64,000 nucleotides of DNA from Archegozetes longisetosus (GCA_018873245.2 JAEMBT020000001.1:16398220-16462219), one strand, 5' to 3'; numbered from the stretch's first letter, positions 26,058 through 38,220 are shown. Notes: a model not told the origin generated them from the letters alone. A program made the numbers and translations.

Positions 26058-28180
26058 GTTTGTGGATGGGTTCTTAATATAAATTCCTTTACTTACTTTA
26101 CTTTACTTATGGCATTACTAACTTCTAAATTGTTTTCGGAAAAGATTTTACTGCGGAACGTTGTATACCATTGTTGCGAATCATGTTCTGTTATAACACT
26201 ATAAAGTTAAGTTGAGGTCAGGTTTGTCACATTTAGTATAACTAACTACAACTTTACTTATTGTTCAAATTTGTGACAATAATGTGCGAAATCCCGCAAA
26301 GGAGTGAAAAATTAATCTACAAATCAAATATCCACTTACTATAAGACTTACTAACCACAATTAAATTGCTTAGTACCTTATCTTTAATTTTACTTTTATT
26401 TGTACACTTATTATCTTCAAGTTTATTAGTGAATGCAAATTTCGAGTTTCGATCTAAAGTTTTGATCGAGTTCCGAGTTTTTCTAGTTGAAAAAAGTAAC
26501 ACAAAAATTTCAAATATAACTTTTATTAAAGCCATTTATAATGACAATCCTTTATTAAATATTATCATTTAAAATAAGACATGCTTTTATCACGAAAGAG
26601 CGCTTCATTAATACATTTTTATTTTAATAACAAATGTCTTTTACTAATTAAAAGATCAACTTTGAGAACATTGTTGCAGAAGTAACAGAAATCAAAATTA
26701 TAAAAGCGTGTTATAAAATGGTTTAATGTACTGCTTTTGGCAAAAGAGGTGTGTTTTAATGCTTAAATTTTAGATTATATTTTTTAAAATTAAATATCTT
26801 ATGATAAAAACACAACTAATTAATAAAACTCGAAGCCCGAAATTTAAACTCGCAACTCAATGCTTCGGTCGAGTTTCGAGTTTGTCCATACACTAAAGTT
26901 TATTATCTTTATTTTTACGCTTAATATCTTTAAGTTTATGAAAATCTCAGTTTTATAAAGATTGGATTTGAATTACATGATTTTTTTATTATTTTCATAT
27001 ATTATTTTGTTATGTGAGTACAGTTATGTCAAACTTTACAGTGAAAAAACGTTAACTTTTAGGCATTAAATCTGAACTTAAAACTATGAATTAACTCGAG
27101 TTAATTAAGCTAAATAAAACTCGTTCCCTTTCAATAATTAACTTCTATTTTATTGCAAAGAAATTTCTTAAAAACTTTTATTTCTCTGATATTATATACT
27201 CAGTATCTTTTAATGTAAAAACGATTTTTAGTATCCTATCGGTAATTGACTCGTACAATTTATTCTGACATAACTGTACTCTCAGAATGGGTTAATGGCA
27301 TTTATTTTAAAGTTAAAATTATCTAATACTACTTTTACATCACTTAATTTTACTTTTATTTCAATTATTAAATATGTATCACAAATGCAATAATAAACAA
27401 TAAACTGATGAAATCAAATATTTCAACTTATTAAAAAACTTCTCGAACTTAATAACAATTATGAAGTTGAAAATGAAATGAAAACATCACATTGAAAGCA
27501 AATTATGAATAATCGTGTCGACACGTGAGTATAGCGCGTTCAACAACAAGTCAAAGGTAACGCTTTTGTTAAGTGAAAATTTCACTATAAAAGTGTTTTA
27601 ATCACAAATTATGATTTCATTCCTATTTTCACAACAAATGGTTTGATTTGAATTTCAAATTTGAATTTATGTCTAACATAAGCAAATCTTAAAATCATTC
27701 GTTTGACCGTTGTCTCTATCGTTGAATGGAATCGCTTCCACCTTGCAAAAAGTTTTTATCTATATTTACACTTATTTACAAAAATCAAATAAATAAAGGT
27801 TTAGTAACCGTCACATAAGAAAATGTGACACAATATTCAACAGACAGTTATTTCATTTTTTGATTTCTTATTATGACATAAGGGGTAAATAGATTATGTG
27901 CTTTATTAAAATCAAAAAAGTAATTTAGTTCATTTTTGTGGTTTGCACAAAATTGATTATCTCATACAAGTGTTTAATGATCGAACATTATTAACAACTC
28001 GAAAATCTAATAAATATAACTGAAGCAGATCGAATAACGAAATTTTACTAAGCAGTAAAACTGATTCATTTTATTCAAACACAAACTCGATTTAGTCGCC
28101 TTTGAAAGTCGACTAAACTCAAAAGAGAAAATACTCGAATCCTACCTTTTACCTTTTGGTCCTGTACTTGATATCACTAA
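26058..28180. other. Intergenic, AT-rich, nothing coding recognised
   Basis: Downstream of FASN. Around 26380-26490 and 26820-26960 there are two loosely similar stretches (a TTATCTTTAATTTTAC-like run, then TTCAAGTTTA-like and CGAGTTT strings), probably an old repeat. CGTGTCGACACG at about 27513-27524 is a 12-bp palindrome. No gene or RNA is supported. Confidence 0.4.
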
Positions 28181-28436
28181 TTGGGTGTTTGAACAGAACG
28201 ACATGTCCTGTCATTCATCGCCGGATACGACTTCGTGACTACAATACGAGTCCAGGTTGTGAGGTGACCCACAACAAGTCCTGACCTCAACCTATTGAAA
28301 AACTATGGGATATTTTGGTGTCACGTTTATTGCAAGGATAAATAGTTTTCATTGATCGCACAGTTAAAGACAGTGCTATTCAATGTTTGGTAGCCTATTA
28401 GACGCCAAACTTTGAAGGCGTTAATGGTTCGATGGG
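28181..28436 (+). pseudogene. Tc1/mariner-superfamily transposase relic, catalytic region
   Basis: The first frame reads FEQNDMSCHSS, like the FQQDNAPCHSS block of Tc1 transposases, and is broken by stops. After a frameshift the sequence resembles SPDLNPIEKLWDILVSRLL, the third catalytic block region. Several stops and shifts make it inactive. It ends at the hAT relic that starts at 28445. Confidence 0.7.
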
Positions 28437-28444
28437 TCGGAGGA

Positions 28445-29193
28445 TAGACCTGTTCACCGGACTTGGGTCGGGTTCGTTCGGGTCGTACAGGGTGTCATAA
28501 AATGTCGGATCGAGTCAGGTTGGACGAGTCGGCCCGAAATTTATTTCAAAATGTTTTATATTTTTGAAGAATACAGCTCCAAGAAAAATGTTTGAGATAG
28601 TATCATTATGGTAGCGGATAAACCTTCAGCAATAAAGCTTGCATTTAAAGATATTTTATGGATATGATGTCTCTCTCATAATATGAATTCAGTCCAAGAA
28701 TATGTTATTGATGAATGCAATGAAATAAATTCAATAAATGAATTGATCGAAAACTGTAAAGCTTTGGAGAAAGTGGCTAAACAGTCAGGATTTCAAAATC
28801 AAATAGATATTACATTGAAAAATATGACAGGAGTGAGACGGGATTCATGATATGATCATCTAAATTCAATTAAAATTAATTACCAGAAGATGAGGTCTTT
28901 GTCTATTGAAAACAACAGACTATATGATATTCTCAGGAAGATCAATGAAAAATTATTGAATACTCTAAAAAACAAGATTTCTCATATTGTGTCCATTTTT
29001 TATGAATGTAATGCAGACCACAACTAACTTAATCAATAAACTGATTAAGCTTTACCTGTTTAGCAATTTTAATTCTCGTTCGGGTCGGGTTGGGCCAGCC
29101 TTCTTCAGCTTTCGGGTCGGATCGGGTCGTACAAACGAACATAAAATGTCGGTCGGGTCGGGTCGGGAGTTTTGGGCCCGATGTACAGGTCTA
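28445..29193 (+). mobile_element. hAT transposon relic with inverted ends and transposase remnant
   Basis: The left end TAGACCTGT and the right end ACAGGTCTA are inverted matches. The flanks TCGGAGGA (28437-28444) and TCAGAGGG (29194-29201) agree at 6 of 8 positions, fitting an aged hAT 8-bp target duplication. GC-rich GGGTCGG-type subterminal repeats lie inside both ends, unlike the local base composition. About 28608-28990 translates, with stops, to a hAT-like stretch: VADKPSAIKLAFKDI, then CKALEKVAKQSGFQ, a site resembling the hAT TRWNS-Y motif, and NYQKMRSL. The element is internally deleted and dead. Confidence 0.75.
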
Positions 29194-29519
29194 TCAGAGG
29201 GTATATAATGTAAGTGGAAACTAATGAAGAGTTAACTCAATAATAATCATCAATTTATGGTGCAATTAGTTTTTGTTCTTATAGTTATCAGACATGCAAA
29301 GTATCCAAATCTAATTCACTAATGGGTAGTCAATTTAGTTCAATTTTACATATTTATGTAAATCCTCGAATTTGATTACTTTTATGTGATAACTTTCAAT
29401 TTAATCAATAAATTTGGTCAACAAATTTAACCAATAATCAATGAAACTCTATGGTCTTATCACTCTTAGATCAATATTAATTTATAGTCATAGTAATGAT
29501 AAACTACTCAAATATGACA

Positions 29520-29640
29520 AATGTTTGTGCGAAACAATACAAAAATCACCTCATTAGACACTAACAATGAACAACTGATTATTTTCTGTATTAAATATAA
29601 ACTGAACATCAAACTAAAACAAATTGACTTGTTTCATGTC
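29520..29640 (+). repeat. Dispersed repeat family, partial copy upstream of the receptor cluster
   Basis: Shares GACACTAACAATGAAC, TTAAATATAAACTGAACATC and ACAAATTGACTTG-like strings with the copies at 8771 and 9901, in the same orientation. It is separated from the first receptor gene by about 460 bp. Confidence 0.5.
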
Positions 29641-30102
29641 GTTCTAAAACTGAGCAATTTATCAAAAAAGTGATCTGCAATCCCATTATGAGTATTGAGT
29701 CATTTTTCGAAAAACATTATTTCACTTATGACATATAGAAAGAAAGTTTTTGCAATCAATTGTTATGACATGAAATGAATATAACTCGTGGTAAACAAAT
29801 TTGAAGGAAAGTTGTTGATAAGAGTGAGGAAGTTCTTTATTTCCTGTTTATTTGTTCATAAGTTTGATTGTTTTTGTGCAAATATAACTCTACTTTATGT
29901 ATAAAATCTGCAAACTTATAATATCATAAATAATTGATTGAAGTATGTCTTCATTTAGTTTGATTGCAATTTCATAAAAGGATAGAATAATAGTTTTACT
30001 CTGAATAGACTGATGTGTTGTCACTTTAATTATTGTAAATGTGCGAATCAGTAATCTTATCGAAGTTTAAAAAATCACAATTTTAACTAAAGTTTTGAAG
30101 AG

Positions 30103-31230
30103 ATGGACAACATTTTTAACAACAATTCTGAAAGTTCAGAAAAGCTCACAAGTCTTGATATAAAGCATTCGGCAAACAATACTAATCATGGATTCAAGTT
30201 TTTGATTAGATTTCAACAATGTTTTGGTATTCATTATGGAGAAGCTATTACTGAACCAACGAATAAGTTACAATATTTGAACAAATTCATAATAATTGGA
30301 TGGAGTTTAATATTATTTTCTTATTCTTTATATTATATGATTGACTATTATTTGGAATATTCTTTTATGACAGATAACCAAAACTCAAGAAAATCTGTGA
30401 TTTTCACTATAATCAAAATAATGACATCGATTTGTTATTCAATACCTTCTTTAATCATTTATATAACATTAACATTAAATGGACAAAAACTATTAGAAAA
30501 CATCACAAATTTAAATGACAAACTCTATCCTTTTCATTTCAAACGAGAAAAGAAGATCGCAATCATTTTAGCTCTTATACAGTTTGGTACTCACGTATGT
30601 TTGAGTTTTACCTATTCCTTGTTAATCATTCAATATTATGGGTACACTAACTTTTGGTTTCAATTTATCTTTATTTTCATTGAAATGGTCCAAACTTCTG
30701 TCATTCCTTTGATAGCTTACGAGAGTTTAATCATTTCAGACTATCTGAAAAGCATTGTTAAAAATGTTTCTCCTGTTAAACTGCCCCGAATTTATCAAAA
30801 ACTTTGTCATATCAAACACCACATCCAACAAATGAATCACTTGATTTCTCCAATCACTTTGGTTCTCTGTTTCAGTTCACCTGCTTTTATAATGTCATCA
30901 ATTTGTATGAATATCAATAATTATAGCGATAAAAATTTTCATTTACCATATATCTTGTTTTATTGTTTTTTAATCTTTTCATTTCATTATTTCTGCGAAC
31001 TTATTCCACGAAATATTGAAAAGTTTTGTGATTCAATTCAATACACATTAGGTATTGATCACTCAATGAATGAGACACACATTCAATACATTCAACTGTT
31101 TAATAGTCTGAAACATGAAATACATTTTTCACCGTTTGGAATGTTTCGAATTGGTTTGAATACACTTCTGACTGTTATCTCTTTAGTGACAACTTATGTA
31201 ATAATAATAATCCAAACGAGTATAACATAA
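30103..31230 (+). CDS. Gustatory receptor-like seven-helix protein, copy 1
   Basis: An intact 375-residue single-exon frame beginning MDNIFNNNSESS. It has about seven hydrophobic segments. The C-terminus TTYVIIIIQT matches the TYhhhhhQF signature of the arthropod gustatory receptor family, except that the last Phe is Thr. Such proteins are ligand-gated cation channels in chemosensory neurons; the ligand cannot be predicted. It is roughly 90% identical to the copy at 32749 and shares about 270 bp of upstream and about 300 bp of downstream sequence with it. The last 150 bp before the ATG are almost identical in both, so the promoter was probably duplicated too. Confidence 0.85.
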   Translation: MDNIFNNNSESSEKLTSLDIKHSANNTNHGFKFLIRFQQCFGIHYGEAITEPTNKLQYLNKFIIIGWSLILFSYSLYYMIDYYLEYSFMTDNQNSRKSVIFTIIKIMTSICYSIPSLIIYITLTLNGQKLLENITNLNDKLYPFHFKREKKIAIILALIQFGTHVCLSFTYSLLIIQYYGYTNFWFQFIFIFIEMVQTSVIPLIAYESLIISDYLKSIVKNVSPVKLPRIYQKLCHIKHHIQQMNHLISPITLVLCFSSPAFIMSSICMNINNYSDKNFHLPYILFYCFLIFSFHYFCELIPRNIEKFCDSIQYTLGIDHSMNETHIQYIQLFNSLKHEIHFSPFGMFRIGLNTLLTVISLVTTYVIIIIQTSIT

Positions 31231-31577
31231 ACTAAACTAAACTATCAAAAAGTTATTTAAATGAAATTATAAAACTTGAAATTTGTTTAAACAAATCCTA
31301 TGTTTAAAGTTAGTTAATGTTAGTATTGAATATTATTTGTGTGGCACTTATTCCAAATTTGAACCATTTAATTGAAATTTAAAAGACTTTTGCATTATGT
31401 CAAATAAGACTTTGAAGGCTTGAAACACACGTTCGATACAATTGTAATTTACATATAATTAAGTATTGAATAAATGTTGAATTATGTATTATCTGCAATA
31501 ATAGATTATTATCTGAAGGATGTAATTCTTAAAAATTTCCATATATAAAATTGAGATTTAGCAATTAATCTAATAAT

Positions 31578-32448
31578 AAAGAATAAGAGGTATTGATACA
31601 TTGGAAAGACAGAGTCAATTCAATGTTTCAGTCCATAGTCTCTTATGTACCCCTAAAATATTTTAGTAAATTTCCAGTAGTTTGGGAGAAATGAATTTTT
31701 TCAAAATTTGTTGTAATGGTCTCTATGGACATCTTAATTATTTGAAAAAATCATTTGACCCCTGCCTCCCCTGAAACTCAATCTTAATATTTGGTGAATA
31801 AATTGATAAAAACCAGTAGACGATTTGGTTAAGGAATCAAAACTGCGTTTGTGAATCAAAACTGCGTTTGTAGATCTAAAAGGCAGTGAAAATCAAATAA
31901 TTATCTTCTGATTTCAAGTACATACATACATATATATGGCAATAAATACAATTAGGACCCCACGAATCAGATCTTATTTTATTCTTTTTATAGAAGACTT
32001 ATAACTGCTCTACTTTGACTCAGTTTCATTTTCGACTTAATCTTTCATAAAAAAAAGGATCAGATTGGATCTGATTTGTGGAGTCTTAACCCTATTTTTG
32101 TTATATATTCAAATACATGAAACGAAAATATTATTATTCGATTTTAGATTTTGCCTTTTAGGTTTACTTCAACACTTCAATTTTTAATGAAATTATTCCC
32201 TAATTTTGTTGGTTTATTGACCAAATATCAAAGTTAAATTCGAGGAGGCAGGGGTCAAATGATTTGTTGAAATAATCTAATTGTCTATAGAGACAATTTT
32301 AAAAAACTTTGAAAAAAATTCATTTCACCTAAACTATTGGCAATTTCACTAAAATATTCTAAGAGCATATGCGAGAGGTCAAAGACTATTGATTGAGACA
32401 TTCAATTGACTCTGCCCACTCACAATGTCTTAGCACCTCTTATTCTTT
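31578..32448. mobile_element. Foldback element between the two receptor genes
   Basis: The left arm from 31578 to about 31822 pairs with the right arm from about 32200 to 32448. Outer ends are AAAGAATAAGAGG and CCTCTTATTCTTT, and the arms share CAAATGATTTG/GACCCCTGCCTC-type strings in opposite orientation. A second, inner inverted pair lies at about 31951-31975 and 32075-32098 (ACCCCACGAATCAGATC and its diverged complement). There is no reading frame. The element ends about where the duplicated receptor flank begins. Confidence 0.75.
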
Positions 32449-32748
32449 TACGGAAATTGTTGCTAAGAGTGAAGAAGTTGTTTATTTCCTATTCATTACT
32501 TCAAAAGCCTGGTTGCTTTTATGCAAATATAAACTCTATTTTATGTATGAAATTTGCATACTTATAATATCATGAGTACTTTATCGAAGTACGTCTTCAT
32601 TTAGTTTGATTACAATTTCGTATAAGGATAGAATAATAGTTTTACTCTGAATAGACTGATGTGTTGTCACTTTAATTATTGTAAATGTGCGAATCAGTAA
32701 TCTTATCGAAGTTGAAAAAATCACAATTTTAACTAAAGTTTTGAAGAG

Positions 32749-33876
32749 ATGGACAACATTTTTAACAACAATTCTGAAAGTTCAGAAAAGCTCACAAGTT
32801 TTGATATAAAGCATTCGGCAAACAATACTAATCATGGATTCAAGTTTTTGATTAGATTTCAACAATGTTTTGGTATTCATTATGGAGGAGCTATTATTAA
32901 ATCATCGAATAAATCACAATGTTTCAACAAATTCATAATAATTGGATGGAGTTTAATATTATTTTCTTATTCTTTATATTATATGATTGGCTATTATTTG
33001 ATAAATCCTTCTAAGACGGATGGCCAAAACTCAAGAAAATCTGTGATTTTCACTATAATCAAAATAATGACATCGATTTGTTATTCAATACCTTCTTTAA
33101 TCATTTATATAACATTAACATTAAATGGACAAAAATTATTAGAAAACATCACAAATTTAAATCACAAACTCTATCCTTTAGATTTGAAACGAGAAAAGAA
33201 GATCGCAATCGTTTTAGCTCTTATACAGTTTAGTACTCACGTATGTTTGAGTCTTATCTATTCCTTGTTAATCATTCAATATTATGGGTACACTAACTTT
33301 TGGTTTCAATTTATCTTTATTTTCATTGAAATGATCCAAACTTCTGTCATTCCTTTGATAGCTTACGAGAGTTTAATCATTTCAGACTATCTGAAAAGCA
33401 TTCTTAAAAATGTTTCTCCTGTTAAACTGCCCCTAATTTATCAAAAACTTTGTCATATCAAACACCACATCCAACAAATTAATCAATTGATCTCTCCCAT
33501 CACTTTGGTTCTCTGTTTCAGTTCACCTGCTTTTATAATGTCATCAATTTGTGTGAATATTAATAATTATAGCGATAAAAATTTTCATTTACCATATATC
33601 TTGTTTTATGGTTTTTTAATCTTTTCATTTCATTATGTTTGTGAACTTATTCCACGAAATATTGAAAAGTTTTGTAATTCAATTCAATACACGTTAGGTA
33701 TTGATCACTCAATGAATCAAACGTGTATTCAATACATTCAACTGTTTAATAGTCTGAAACATGAAATACATTTCTCACCGTTTGGAATGTTTCGAATTGG
33801 TTTGAATACACTTCTGACTGTTATCTCTTTAGTGACAACTTATGTCGTAATAATTGTTCAAACGAATATAACATAA
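32749..33876 (+). CDS. Gustatory receptor-like seven-helix protein, copy 2
   Basis: An intact 375-residue single-exon paralogue of the gene at 30103. Most differences cluster in the first extracellular or loop region (residues about 48-95: for example GGAIIKSSNKSQCF in place of GEAITEPTNKLQYL). The helices and the C-terminal TTYVVIIVQT are conserved. This suggests recent duplication with change focused outside the channel core. It shares its flanks with copy 1, giving a repeat unit of about 1.75 kb separated by the foldback element. Confidence 0.85.
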   Translation: MDNIFNNNSESSEKLTSFDIKHSANNTNHGFKFLIRFQQCFGIHYGGAIIKSSNKSQCFNKFIIIGWSLILFSYSLYYMIGYYLINPSKTDGQNSRKSVIFTIIKIMTSICYSIPSLIIYITLTLNGQKLLENITNLNHKLYPLDLKREKKIAIVLALIQFSTHVCLSLIYSLLIIQYYGYTNFWFQFIFIFIEMIQTSVIPLIAYESLIISDYLKSILKNVSPVKLPLIYQKLCHIKHHIQQINQLISPITLVLCFSSPAFIMSSICVNINNYSDKNFHLPYILFYGFLIFSFHYVCELIPRNIEKFCNSIQYTLGIDHSMNQTCIQYIQLFNSLKHEIHFSPFGMFRIGLNTLLTVISLVTTYVVIIVQTNIT

Positions 33877-34568
33877 TCTAAACTAAACTAACGAAAAGTT
33901 ATTTAAACTGACATGGCAAGACTTGAAACTTATTAAAACAAATCCTATATTAAAAATTGATTAATGTTTTTAGTATTGAATATTGTTTGTGTGGGCACTC
34001 ATTCTAAATGTTAATCGTTGAATTCAATTTGAAACACTTTTTATTATGTTAAACAAGATTTTGAAGGCTTGTAACACACTTTCGATGCAATTGTAATCTA
34101 CATATAATGAAGCATTGAATAAATGTTGATTGTGTGTCATCTGCAACAATAAATTAATATTTGATGAATTTCGTTGCTCAAACTTTCTATATATATAAAT
34201 TGAATTTTTCAGCAATTAACCTAATGACAAATTTGATATGAAGTGAAGAAAACGCATTTTGTCAATAAAGTAGTTCCTATTCTACAATTGCTTTTATGGC
34301 AGATTTAATCTTCAGATTCATATTTCTAATCAATACTATTGACAATAATATAGATTCGACAATAAAGCTGTTGCTATGAATTATTACATCATGTTTATTA
34401 TGACTTCAATATGAGCTATAAGTCTGATTCGTTTGATAAAATCAATGTTTTCAGTTTAGAGCTTTTCTAATCGTCACACGAACCTAATATTGAACAATAG
34501 TTCAAATAATGCTAAAGTTCACTCATTTCATTAGACTATCGACTCTTTATTACAATAATTACCAGCAA

Positions 34569-35658
34569 ATGTTCAAAAAGGAATGGTTTCATTGGTTTAA
34601 GTGCTTCATAGCATTTCAACAATGTTTAGGTGTCCACTATATTTAGGTGTCCACTATAGGGGAGCTATAATACAACCGAACAAACAACAAATTAGAAAAA
34701 AATTCTTCATTATTGGATGGAGTCATACAATATTACTCCTCAATCTATATTATGGTTGCCTACAATATAGATTGAGATTTTACAGTTGAAGGCTAAAACT
34801 GAACTAAATCTATTATTTTAACTATTACCAAAGCAATGGATTCAGTTAGTTACTCATTCAGTTCTTCAATCACTTTCATAAGATTAATGTTAAACAGAGA
34901 ACAAGTATTAAAAACAGTTGAACAAATCAATAAAAACTTGAATCATTGGATATGACAAGATAGAAGAAAATTGACATTAGAATTGACATTAGTTTAGTCG
35001 TTGCACAGCTTTTGTGGCACACTTGTTTGGGTGTGATTTATTTTCTAAGTACTTCGATAATAAACTCGTTTGAGATATCTTGTATTTTTCTATTTAACTG
35101 TTTTGGAGCTCTTCAGACTTCTATCATTCCTTTAATAGCTTACGAAAGTTTTTTAATTTCCGATTACTTGAAACATCTAGTTAAAGATATATCTGCCACG
35201 AAACTACCTCTCGCTTATCAAAAGCTTTGTCTTATTAAACATCACATACTGACAATTAATCAATTGATTTCTCCTATGATTTTAGTTTTCTGTTTCAATT
35301 CATCTATTCTTATAATCACATCTATTTGTATGAATATTAATAATTATAAAGATAAGAATGCTTATTTACCATTTATTTTCTTTTATTCTTTGTTAATCTT
35401 TTCATTTGATTGTGTCTGCGAACTGATCCCACAAAATATTGAAAAGTTTTGTGATTCAATTCAATACACAGTAAGTATTGATCACTCAATAAGCGAAACG
35501 CATATTCAATACATTCAACTGTTAAATAGTTTGAAACGTGAAATATTGTTCTCTCCGTTTGGGATATTTCGAATTGGTTTTCGTACACTTCTCTCTTTTA
35601 TTCCTTAATAACTACTTATGTAATAATAATAATAATAATCCAAACGAGTGCGAATTAA
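34569..35658 (+). pseudogene. Gustatory receptor pseudogene
   Basis: An older third paralogue. The start (MFKKEWFHWFK, then QQCLGVHY) is followed by an exact 17-bp tandem duplication of TTTAGGTGTCCACTATA at 34625-34658 that shifts the frame. More shifts and stops break the region up to about 35010. The second half, about 35012-35608, is open and matches the last four helices (TSIIPLIAYESFLISDYLK, LISPM). A last shift near 35590 separates the TTYVIII tail from the rest. It is clearly inactive as a full-length receptor. Confidence 0.85.
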
Positions 35659-36093
35659 CTTCAACAATGCCTAGCTTACAATAAAAAATGTATTTTTGAC
35701 AACAGGAAAATCTTTGTTTGGCAAAAAAATTTTCATGTTTTTAATTCATAAAGATTTGTGTTAACACTCGATGTGTTTTATAAGCACCATCTTCAAAAAT
35801 CTAAGTGTTCCTCAAAATATCATGGAATGCATGACTGATTGTCTTCATTGAGTTAGTTTTAAGTATTATTTAAATAGAAGTTGTATGAAATGTATTTGAA
35901 GATACGAATAAGAAGTGATATACAAACTCAAAAACTTTCTCACTATTTAGATGTAAATCTGAGAACCAATTTAGTGTTTGACTGAATGAATTAAACAATT
36001 GTTGTACGAACTTTAAATCAGAAATTAATTTATGAAAATAATAAGCATATAATACAAAAGCTAAAAATGATAGAAATTTGAAAAGAATTCAAT
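35659..36093. other. Intergenic, nothing recognised
   Basis: AT-rich spacer between the receptor pseudogene and the 3' end of the chitin-binding gene; no reading frame or repeat was seen. Confidence 0.4.
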
Positions 36094-38220
36094 TTAAATA
36101 ATATGATTCCTCTTCCGCAGTGGTTTCAATCGCAAGAAATCATCGGGTCCATAATAATTGGCACTAAAAGTATAACAATAGATATAAATATTAATAAAAT
36201 GGCGCTCTCTGTCAATTCGATCAAAAAATTAGCCTAATTTTAAATTCTAGATCTATATTTAATTTTTAATTCTTTAACTCAGCCCATTCCAGGACTGATC
36301 TCATTCCTAAACTAATGCAAAATTCATGCAAGCAGATTGACATAACTTCAATTGCAATGCTAATTTTTGTCTTTCTTAGAAATCGTTCATACACAGAATT
36401 GAATTTAGCGTTAGCTCGTTATCAGAATTAGATTCGGCATTAATTCACTCTGAACTTCTATTGAGATCAAAACTAATTGATTTGAGGAATAAATTCTAGT
36501 TTTTCAAGGATTGAAAACGTGATCAGATAATATTTCATAATGTGAGTGAAGGCAATATATCTATGTATAAATGCAAGTTCGGCACTGAAACTTTTTTATC
36601 ATATAAATAAAAAAACAAAGATTCTTTGAAGCATATACAATTAATTAATTTTATATTAAAATCTTCTTTCGTGGATTAAAAACTATCATATACTAATACG
36701 ACTTTCTTTCACTTTTACTTTTAGATATTGAAAGATCTTTTAAGCTAAGCATGAAATTTGCAGTGTTTCACTTGCGTTTTATACATAGTTATTATCAGAT
36801 TATCTGGATTTAGAATTCAGAAATTACCTGTTCTATAGATTCATTAGCGATAAGGCCTATAACTAGCTTTGAATAAAGTTTTTACAGTGTTTTCCATAAT
36901 CGTTAAATTAATTAAATAATTTCAACTTTATTCTGACTGATGTATTAATATTCAAATATTATCAAATTGAATGCAAATACTGGCTAGTCGTGAAGAAGAG
37001 ATAAAACTGATTTGTATACTGTCTTCAGTCAGAATTCATAAAACAAATAATTAGAATGATTAAGATATGAATAATTTGCATACCAATTCGGAACATTGAA
37101 AGGGCTGTCACACAGTTTGGTTTCCGGATTGAAAACTTTTCCTTCTTCACAGCCCAGCAATCGAGGAGATCTTCGCCCATTTCTTTCGGATTGAATGCAA
37201 ACTACAAACTGTCGACAGTCATTTATAGCATATCTGGGATGACCAAATTCAAGCAGTTCGGCTTCTGTGGGCTCAGGGCAATCAAACTGAACAATTTGTT
37301 CACTATTACATCCATCGACCAAATCAGGCCAATTACAGGTACCAGTATATTCATCATAAGCTAACCCTTGAGAACATGATAAGAGAAAAGAGCGACCCTC
37401 ATCGCATATATAGAATCGTCGACAGTCTCGTCGATCAGCGTAGAATCCGTTCAGTCGTGGACAGTTAGGTGTTGACTTTGCGGGCTCTACAGCAGTTTAA
37501 GTTATCAAATATCAAGTGAAAGACAAGACTTACTAACGAATGATCCATAAGTGTTGTGGTGAACATTAAATTAATTATAGACTTACGTGTTTGAGGTCTA
37601 TCTCTGCAATCAATGCCAAACGGATGCACACATCGCGGTCTCCTATGGTATCTGTTATCAAATACCAATCCATCCGAACAAAGCCCTTCATTTACAACGG
37701 CCCCATTACGACATTCATAATACTTATCGCAATGAGTTTCATGAGCGAAGTAACCGTTTGGTCTCAAACATTGAGATGAAACTTAACATTAAATAAATAT
37801 TCATATAATTATCGAAAACTAGTTTAAGACTTTCGAAACGAATTGCTATGAAATATGAGTTTATATGAATTTATGATTCACTATAATTTAGCGCATCTTT
37901 GCTTTATTTCTAAGTAAACAAAATTGATTTGTTAGCTTTTCAAACCTTTGCGTTATAGGGGTTTCAGAATAGGTTAGGCAAAAACAATTAAGAATAGCAA
38001 ATCTAAACAATAAGTTTTCCGGTAAAAAAACATTTCTCACAATTAGAAACAAAATTTGATTTCTCTAAAGTTTAAACCAAAGGTAAACGTTCGATAGTTT
38101 TAGGGATTGAAAATCATACTAAGTCTATTTTACATATCTCTTAAAAGTTAGCATAACTTTTTCCTTACCTTTTGTAATAAGAACGGATGAAATTATGGCG
38201 ATTAATAACTCAGAATACAT
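36094..38220 (-). CDS. Obstructor/Gasp-like secreted protein with three chitin-binding type 2 domains
   Basis: Extracellular cuticle or peritrophic protein that binds chitin. Predicted exons on the minus strand: 38220-38169 (signal peptide, MYSELLIAIISSVLITK), 37781-37587, 37486-37084 and 36163-36094. The phases agree and give 239 residues, the usual obstructor size. There are three six-cysteine peritrophin-A domains at about residues 22-76 (HCDKYYECRNG), 91-142 (DCRRFYICDEG) and 152-217 (ending FNVPNC), then a short basic tail. The three-domain layout and spacing match arthropod obstructor (Gasp) proteins. The small signal exon and the 70-bp last exon are predictions from splice sites and phase; the two middle exons are certain. 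The last intron is about 920 bp and holds nothing recognisable. Confidence 0.87.

Noticed and set aside
30103..33876. The two receptor copies as unmerged haplotypes
   Set aside because: About 10% protein divergence in a clustered pattern, plus a distinct third paralogue and a spacer element, fit true tandem duplication better; it still cannot be excluded without read depth.
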